Assembly: GCA_934647305.1 (NCBI GenBank)
Contig: CAKUFI010000053.1
Coordinates: forward strand, 1 to 18,404
DNA: 18,404 nucleotides
Direction of reading: 5' to 3'
Source: an uncultured Clostridia bacterium
Lineage (GTDB): Bacteria > Bacillota > Clostridia > Christensenellales > Aristaeellaceae
Part shown: positions 14,676 through 18,404 of the stretch, in pieces
Layout of the letters: each line of letters starts with the position of its first letter
Position numbering within the stretch: the stretch's first letter is position 1
Translations under genes and position numbers: made by a program
Notes under the pieces: model-generated
What the model saw: the letters and a program-made list of their open reading frames with translations, nothing else
The model's database searches: none
What the model was told of the DNA's origin: nothing

Positions 14676-15575
14676 ATGGAACAGTTCTGTCACGGCACGC
14701 AGGGCGGCTGGAGGAAGCTGCCTGAAAACCCGCTGCTGGGCGGCGATCTGGGCACCTGCTTTGACATTTCGATGCTCCGGGAGGGCGACCTGATCCGGAT
14801 GTACTTTTCCTGGCGCGACAGGAAGAACATCTCGGTTACGACCAGCGCGGACGGCGTACACTGGAGCGCGCCCGAGACCTGTATCGACCCGCGCGAAACG
14901 CCGGACGGCCGCGAGAGCCGCCTCAATCGCCCCTCGATCGTGAAGGTGGGCAGCATCTATCACATGTGGTACACCGGCCAGACGAAGACCACCTCGGCCA
15001 TTTTTCACGCCGTGAGTGAGGACGGCGTGCGCTTTACCCGCACCTCGGACGAGCCGGTGCTGCGCGTGGACGAGGACTGGGAGATCACCTCGGTCATGTG
15101 CCCGAGCGTGCTGTGGGACGAGCAGAAGCGGCTGTTTCGCATGTGGTACTCGGGCGGCGAGCAGTATGAGCCCAACGCCATCGGCTATGCGGAGAGCGAG
15201 GACGGCCTCCGCTGGCGCAAGCATGCGGGCAATCCGATCTTCAAGGCCGACCCGGCCAACCCCTGGGAGCAGCACAAGACGACCGCCTGTCAGGTGTTTT
15301 ATCACGACGGCTGGTACCGCATGTTCTACATCGGCTTCCACAACGAGGACTACGCCCAGATCGGCATGGCTCGCTCCAGAGACGGCGTGACCGGCTGGGA
15401 GCGCTCTACCCACAACCCGATCATCGCCCCGGACGAGGGCGCTTGGGACGGCGACGCCTGCTATAAGCCCTTTGTGCTCGACATGGGCGGCCGCTGGATG
15501 CTCTGGTACAACGGCCGCAGGGAGCACAAGGAACAGATCGGCGCGGCCGTGCTCGAGGGCGAGCTGGGGTTTTAG
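14676..15575 (+). CDS. Beta-propeller glycosidase-like protein (GH43/GH32/GH130-type fold)
   Basis: I chose the ATG at 14676 (299 residues), since AAGGAGG lies 8 nt upstream; a start at 14652 lies before that site. The protein is a series of repeated blades: LIRMYFSWRDRKNISVTTSA then DGVHW, SIYHMWYTGQ with AVSEDGVRFT, LFRMWYSGGE with AESEDGLRWRK, WYRMFYIGF with ARSRDGVTGWER, and WMLWYNGR. This alternation of W/MxWY strands and S-x-DG-x-x-W turns is seen in five-bladed glycosidases of the GH43, GH32 and GH130 clans. Catalytic acids and substrate cannot be fixed by eye; candidates include the acidic residues in GTCFD and YKPF contexts. No signal peptide is seen, so it is likely cytoplasmic. It is probably regulated by the divergent AraC protein. 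Confidence 0.78.
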   Translation: MEQFCHGTQGGWRKLPENPLLGGDLGTCFDISMLREGDLIRMYFSWRDRKNISVTTSADGVHWSAPETCIDPRETPDGRESRLNRPSIVKVGSIYHMWYTGQTKTTSAIFHAVSEDGVRFTRTSDEPVLRVDEDWEITSVMCPSVLWDEQKRLFRMWYSGGEQYEPNAIGYAESEDGLRWRKHAGNPIFKADPANPWEQHKTTACQVFYHDGWYRMFYIGFHNEDYAQIGMARSRDGVTGWERSTHNPIIAPDEGAWDGDACYKPFVLDMGGRWMLWYNGRREHKEQIGAAVLEGELGF

Positions 15576-15609
15576 GGACGGGGGAACGCTGGGGAGGCCG
15601 CCTTTTTGA

Positions 15610-15719
15610 CCGGGCAGTGCCCGGACCCACTTGCTGCCGGTCGGCAGGGCCGACAGCCACTTGCTGCCGCCGATTCTATCGACGACTATCGGCCGCCATA
15701 CATTGGAGCGGCCGAAGTC
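15610..15719 (-). repeat. E repeat copy 4 with two B hairpins, inside the insertion
   Basis: On the minus strand the outer stem is GACT/AGTC (15719-15716 with 15687-15684) and the inner stem GGCCGC/GCGGCC (15713-15708 with 15696-15691), with loop TCCAATGTATG. The linker, GGCGGCAGCAAGTGG, B hairpin GTCGGC/GCCGAC (15654-15640), a second GGCAGCAAGTGG and B hairpin CCGGGC/GCCCGG (15624-15610) follow. Confidence 0.82.
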
Positions 15720-15774
15720 TTCGCTTTTTCCATCATGGCATTGCCAGAAGGAAAACATCTGTCAGCGTTGCCGA

Positions 15775-15838
15775 CTGCGCTGTGACCGATTCAAGCGACG
15801 AATCCTGGAACAAGCACATTGGAATTCCCGAATTCTGC
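15775..15838 (-). repeat. Decayed E repeat copy
   Basis: On the minus strand AGAATTCGGGAA, a TTCCAATGTGCTTG apex, then TTCCAGGATTCGTC resemble copy 5 at 16224-16262. The 11-bp stem now has one mismatch and one wobble pair, and the tail is diverged, so this copy appears to be losing its structure. Confidence 0.55.
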
Positions 15839-15872
15839 GTTTTTAAACCATACCGCCTGCTATACAGGCGCC

Positions 15873-15985
15873 TCCCCAGACCCCACCCGGAAAGCACTTT
15901 GATCCGCGCAAAAGAATGACAGGAAGGAACGTGGTTCCCCGAATGCGGCGCGGGTTAGATGGAGCGGTTTACAGCAGGCGGCTGC
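15873..15985 (-). repeat. Third, inverted copy of the 120-bp unit
   Basis: Read on the minus strand it carries GCATTCGGGG, then GCGCGGATCAAAGTGCTTTCC, GGGTGGGGTCTGGGGAGGC, matching the tandem units at 1275-1499 in order. As there, the conserved end is fused to an F hairpin arm. The gap 15576-16440 between the two glycosidase genes holds only repeats. Confidence 0.7.
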
Positions 15986-16020
15986 CTGAATGCGATTCAG
16001 GGTGTGGGGAATCTCCACCC

Positions 16021-16135
16021 CCCTCAGTCGCCTATGGCGACAGCTTCCCTTTCAGGAGAGTCTTACGTTGCGCAGGCCGAAAACTTCCCATGAAAGGGGA
16101 GGTGTTCGTGAAGCGGACGGAGGGGTTCGCAACCG
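16021..16135 (-). repeat. G module, expanded copy
   Basis: It includes CTCAGTCGCC then GGCGACAG (stem GTCGCC/GGCGAC), CTTCCC/GGAGAG-like arms, a second CTTCCCATGAAAGGGGAGG hairpin, and GCGGACGGAGGGGTTCGC. On the minus strand it reads GAACCCCTCCGTCCGC and onward, in the same order as 9486-9555, with about 40 bp extra in the middle. Confidence 0.6.
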
Positions 16136-16156
16136 CAAACAAACTTCGGTGGGGGT

Positions 16157-16192
16157 CTGGGGGAGCGCGAAGCGGAGCGGAGCCTCCCCCAG
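16157..16192. repeat. F hairpin, CTGGGGGAG variant
   Basis: CTGGGGGAG (16157-16165) pairs with CTCCCCCAG (16184-16192) around a purine-rich inner part with GCTCCGC-type repeats. An inverted twin is at 18017-18052. Both are attached to the same outer sequence (CAAACTTCGGTGGGGGTC on this strand), so they are copies of one element. Confidence 0.7.
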
Positions 16193-16200
16193 CCGGAGAG

Positions 16201-16310
16201 CCAGCGGGGAGACTGGAAAGTCAGAATTCGGGAACTCCAATGTATGGTTCCCGAATTCGTCGAGAGAACCCGCGGCAGCCAGTGGCTGTCGGCCCTGCCG
16301 ACCGGCAACG
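16201..16310 (+). repeat. E repeat copy 5
   Basis: A perfect 12-bp stem GAATTCGGGAAC/GTTCCCGAATTC (16224-16235 with 16247-16258) encloses the loop TCCAATGTATG. The linker CGAGAGAACCCGCGGCAGCC and the B hairpin GTCGGC/GCCGAC (16288-16302) follow. Confidence 0.88.
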
Positions 16311-16320
16311 CCGACCAGCG

Positions 16321-16428
16321 TTTTCCGGGCGAGTCCCGGAAAACCGAAGACCTTGGCCGCTCCAATCTATGGCGGCCAACGGTCGTCGATAGGATGCGCG
16401 GCAGCCAGTGGGTGCAGGCTCAGCCTGC
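16321..16428 (+). repeat. E repeat copy 6, ending just before the GH63-like gene
   Basis: Hairpin A is a perfect 9-bp TTTTCCGGG/CCCGGAAAA (16321-16343). The outer stem is GACC/GGTC (16349-16352 with 16381-16384) and the inner stem GGCCGC/GCGGCC (16355-16360 with 16372-16377), with loop TCCAATCTATG. The B hairpin GCAGGCT/AGCCTGC (16414-16428) ends a few bases before the AAAGGAGG of the next gene. Confidence 0.88.
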
Positions 16429-16449
16429 CCGGCAAAGGAGGTTTATGTG

Positions 16450-17925
16450 ATGGACTTGCGTGAAAAACTCCGCGGATATGTGGAGAAGTTCAATGCGCTG
16501 GACGAGGAGACCTGCGTGCAGGCGATCCCGAACGCGCGGGCGTACGAGTGGCTGGCGGAGAACATTCCGCTGCTGGAGTGCCCGGACGCGGCGCTGGAGG
16601 AGACCTATTATTTCCGGTGGTGGACGTATCGCAAGCACCTGAAGGACACGCCGGACGGGCACATCGTGACCGAGTTTCTGCCGAGCGTGCCCTGGGCGGG
16701 GCTGCACAACTCGATTAACTGCGCGTGCAGCCACCATGTGCGCGAGGGACGCTGGCTGCGGGACGAGGCTGGCTGGCTGAAGGAGTACATCCGGTTCTGG
16801 CTGGCCGAAAAGGGCAGCTCTTACGCCTACGCGATGTGGCTGGGGACGGCGGTTGAGGACTACTGCCGGCTGCGGGGCGACTGGGATTTCGCCGTGGAGT
16901 GCCTGGACGGGCTGATTCGCCTGTACGAAGGCCGCGAGGCGCGCAGTCTGGAGGCGTGCGGGCTGTACTGGGCCAGCGACAACCGCGACGGGATGGAGTA
17001 CTCGATCGGCGGCTCCGGCCTGCGCCCCACGATCAGCTGCTACCAGTACGGCGACGCGACGGCTATTTCGCGGATTGCGGCGCGCGTGGGCAAAACGGAC
17101 GTGGCTCAGGCGTATGCCCAAAAGGCGGCGGCGCTCCGGGAGACGGTCGATCGGCTGCTGTGGGACGGGGACTTTTACCGCACGCTGCCCTGCGAAAAGG
17201 GCGAAGGCGCGTTTTCCGCGCGGCCTAAGGTCGAGGCGGCGCACCGCGTGCGGGAGCTGGTGGGCTACATTCCGTGGTACTTCAGCCTGCCCCGGCCGGG
17301 CAAGGAGGCTGCGTTTGGCCAGCTGACCGACCCGAACGGCTTCTTCGCGCCCTGGGGTTTGACCACCGCCGAGCAGCGCCACCCGCGCTTCATGTTCCGG
17401 CACGAGCATGAATGCCTGTGGAACGGCCCGGTCTGGCCGTTTGCGACCTCGCAGGTGCTGACCGCCGCGGCGCGGGTGCTGCGCGAGTACCCGGCGACCG
17501 ACGCCTTCACGAAGCAGGACTACTGGGTGCTGCTCAGGCAGTACGCCCTGTCGCACAGGCTGCGGGGCGAGGACGGGCGCTTCGTCCCCTGGATCGACGA
17601 GGACATGAACCCGTACACCGGCGACTGGATCGCCCGCAGCGAGCTGATGCGCGACGGCTGGCAGGAAAGGCGCGGCGGTTACGAACGCGGCAGGAATTAC
17701 AACCACTCCACCTTCTGCGACCTGGTGCTCTCCGGCCTGCTGGGCATCGACGCGGACGCGGACGGTCTGGTCTGCAGGCCGCTCGTGCCGGATTCGTGGC
17801 GCGCCTTCCGGGTCGAGGGCGTGTATCACGCCGGGCAGCGCTGGACGATTGAGTATCGGAACGGTACGGCGCTGGTCGGCAGTGCAGGTCGGCAGTGCCG
17901 ACAGCCGGTTGCTGCCGCCGAATAG
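16450..17925 (+). CDS. GH63/MGH1-like (alpha/alpha)6 glycoside hydrolase
   Basis: I chose the ATG at 16450 (491 residues) because AAAGGAGG stands about 8 nt upstream. The protein looks like the mannosylglycerate-hydrolase/trehalase-like group: TYYFRWWTYRKHL, VPWAGLHNSINCACSHHVREG, GLYWASDNRDGMEYSIGG (acidic candidate for general acid), FFAPWGLTTAEQRHP, CLWNGPVWPFATSQVLTA and RNYNHSTFCDLVLSGLLG. It would release terminal glucose- or mannose-type residues from a small glycoside or oligosaccharide; the substrate is unknown. No signal peptide is seen. It follows the beta-propeller gene on the same strand but is separated from it by about 870 bp of repeats, so operon membership is uncertain. The last 15 or so residues (from GSAGRQCRQPVAAAE) are encoded by E/B repeat DNA. 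Confidence 0.85.
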   Translation: MDLREKLRGYVEKFNALDEETCVQAIPNARAYEWLAENIPLLECPDAALEETYYFRWWTYRKHLKDTPDGHIVTEFLPSVPWAGLHNSINCACSHHVREGRWLRDEAGWLKEYIRFWLAEKGSSYAYAMWLGTAVEDYCRLRGDWDFAVECLDGLIRLYEGREARSLEACGLYWASDNRDGMEYSIGGSGLRPTISCYQYGDATAISRIAARVGKTDVAQAYAQKAAALRETVDRLLWDGDFYRTLPCEKGEGAFSARPKVEAAHRVRELVGYIPWYFSLPRPGKEAAFGQLTDPNGFFAPWGLTTAEQRHPRFMFRHEHECLWNGPVWPFATSQVLTAAARVLREYPATDAFTKQDYWVLLRQYALSHRLRGEDGRFVPWIDEDMNPYTGDWIARSELMRDGWQERRGGYERGRNYNHSTFCDLVLSGLLGIDADADGLVCRPLVPDSWRAFRVEGVYHAGQRWTIEYRNGTALVGSAGRQCRQPVAAAE

Positions 17926-17993
17926 CACACGACCCCGGGAGCCATAGATTGGAGCGGCTGGGGTCTTCGAATCCGCAGAATTCTCTGCGGATT
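17888..17993 (-). repeat. E repeat copy 7, overlapping the 3' end of the GH63-like gene
   Basis: On the minus strand hairpin A is the 10-bp AATCCGCAGA/TCTGCGGATT (17993-17970). The outer stem GACCCC/GGGGTC (17965-17931) and the shorter inner stem AGCC/GGCT enclose a TCCAATCTAT apex, with a 3-nt bulge. GGCGGCAGCAACCGG and the B hairpin GTCGGC/GCCGAC (17902-17888) follow and lie inside the coding region, including its TAG stop (17923-17925). Confidence 0.82.
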
Positions 17994-18016
17994 ATGGGGC
18001 GGCGTTGCCGCCTCGG

Positions 18017-18072
18017 CTGGGGGAGGCTCCGCTCTGCTTCGCGCTCCCCCAGACCCCCACCGAAGTTTGCAT
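18017..18072 (-). repeat. F hairpin, inverted twin of 16157-16192
   Basis: CTGGGGGAG (18017-18025) pairs with CTCCCCCAG (18044-18052). The AGACCCCCACCGAAGTTTG that follows matches the sequence flanking the copy near 16141-16157 in reverse complement. Confidence 0.7.
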
Positions 18073-18082
18073 GCTACTGTGA

Positions 18083-18223
18083 GTCGGCGTTGCCGACTGC
18101 CACTTTCTGCCGGTCGGCAGGCTGAGCCTGCACGCACTTGCTACCGCGGGTTCTGGCGACGAAATTGGGAACCATAGGCTCAAGTTCCCAATTTCTCCGG
18201 TTTTTCGGAATTCTCCGAAAAAC
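18083..18223 (-). repeat. E repeat copy 8 with two B hairpins
   Basis: On the minus strand hairpin A is a perfect 10-bp GTTTTTCGGA/TCCGAAAAAC (18223-18200). The E stem is a perfect 12-bp GAAATTGGGAAC/GTTCCCAATTTC (18195-18161) around TTGAGCCTATG. GAACCCGCGGTAGCAAGTG, the B hairpin GCAGGCT/AGCCTGC (18131-18117) and a second B hairpin GTCGGC/GCCGAC (18097-18083) follow. Confidence 0.87.
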
Positions 18224-18244
18224 TCTTGCCGGCGTTGCCTCCGC

Positions 18245-18294
18245 GAACCCCACCGTCCGCTTCGCGGACATAAGGCTCTCCTGAAAGGGGAGCT
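18245..18294. repeat. G module, short copy next to C element 3
   Basis: GAACCCC is followed by the hairpin GTCCGC/GCGGAC (18255-18269) and the hairpin GCTCTCCT/AGGGGAGC (18275-18293, one wobble). The second hairpin directly adjoins the right end of C element 3, so it occupies the place that terminator hairpins hold in the other two copies. Confidence 0.6.
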
Positions 18295-18404
18295 CAGACT
18301 GTCGAAAAACCCCGGAGAGCTCGAGAAGGTCGCAACCCTCTCGAACTTTCAATCGCGCCCAGCGGCGTGTACGGTGGGCGCGGGACGATTTTTGCGCCGG
18401 AAAA
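18295..18404 (-). mobile_element. C element copy 3, cut by the window end
   Basis: CAGACTGTCGAAAAACCCC starts the element at 18295 (its right end, so the element runs on the minus strand). CGAGAAGG/CCCTCTCG arms, the TTTCAATCGCGCCCAGCGG stretch and CGATTTTTGCGCCGGAAAA follow, nearly identical to copy 1 at 3941-4049. About 110 bp are visible; the left end lies outside. Confidence 0.75.

Larger units (their letters stand above)
15589..15879. repeat. F hairpin split at its apex by a roughly 250-bp insertion
   Basis: The left arm CTGGGGAGGCCGCCTTTTT (15589-15607) matches the arm at 1519-1537 read on the minus strand. The matching right arm, GGCGCCTCCCCAG followed by ACCCCACCC, appears only at 15867-15890. 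In the intact copy at 1500-1537 the arms are adjacent. The material between (15608-15866) is E and B repeat modules. Confidence 0.75.

Noticed and set aside
15576..16440. CRISPR array
   Set aside because: Repeats differ in length, order and orientation, spacers are not of constant size, the repeated parts are nested hairpins, and no cas gene is near.

Overview
The window looks like a chromosomal segment from a GC-rich member of the Bacillota, probably a gut-type Clostridia. The reasons are strong AGGAGG-type ribosome binding sites, a leucine T-box leader, an IspH fused to ribosomal-protein-S1-like domains (a clostridial arrangement), and a nuclease-helicase of the DinG/Rad3 type common in this phylum. 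I cannot place it at genus level. There is no tRNA, rRNA, CRISPR array, transposase or phage gene.

Layout. Minus strand from the left: a GNAT acetyltransferase and a FucU-type mutarotase (overlapping, 201-1162); a tandem 120-bp repeat (1275-1515); a PD-(D/E)XK/XPD-like helicase (1517-3829); gltX (4244-5752); a 330-bp array of hairpin repeats; uppP (6162-6983); leuS (6999-9413) behind a Leu T-box and a consensus promoter (9571-9830); murG (9860-10933). Plus strand: the ispH-rpsA fusion (11170-13134). Then comes a small carbohydrate locus: an AraC-type regulator (13732-14562, minus) divergent from a beta-propeller glycosidase-like gene (14676-15575, plus), followed by an (alpha/alpha)6 GH63/MGH1-like glycosidase (16450-17925, plus). 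The housekeeping genes serve translation (leuS, gltX, S1), undecaprenyl and peptidoglycan metabolism (uppP, murG) and isoprenoid synthesis (ispH, which feeds undecaprenyl phosphate).

The striking part is what fills the gaps. Most intergenic space is built from interspersed repeats made almost entirely of short, near-perfect hairpins. In one family (here called E, eight clear copies plus one decayed) an 11-nt loop of consensus TCYAATSTATG and the flanking linkers stay constant. The two arms of the stem change together between copies (GGCCGC/GCGGCC, GCCCGC/GCGGGC, GGGAAC/GTTCCC and others), which is compensatory covariation within one genome. A second family (here called C, 257 and 376 bp, plus a copy cut by the window end) has imperfect terminal inverted repeats. 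Its two complete copies each sit between two direct copies of the host gene's own intrinsic-terminator hairpin (29 bp after gltX, 28 bp after rpsA), in the same orientation relative to the gene. This looks like a non-autonomous mobile element that targets terminators and duplicates about 28 bp. Other modules are a CTGGGGAGG hairpin family (F), one copy of which is split at its loop by an insertion; a 120-bp unit; and a roughly 70-nt cloverleaf-like module (G), one copy of which lies in the leuS leader. The 3' ends of the helicase and of the GH63-like gene are encoded by repeat sequence.

Repeat names E, C, F, G and B are my own labels. All structural statements come from reading complementarity by eye, without folding software or database searches.
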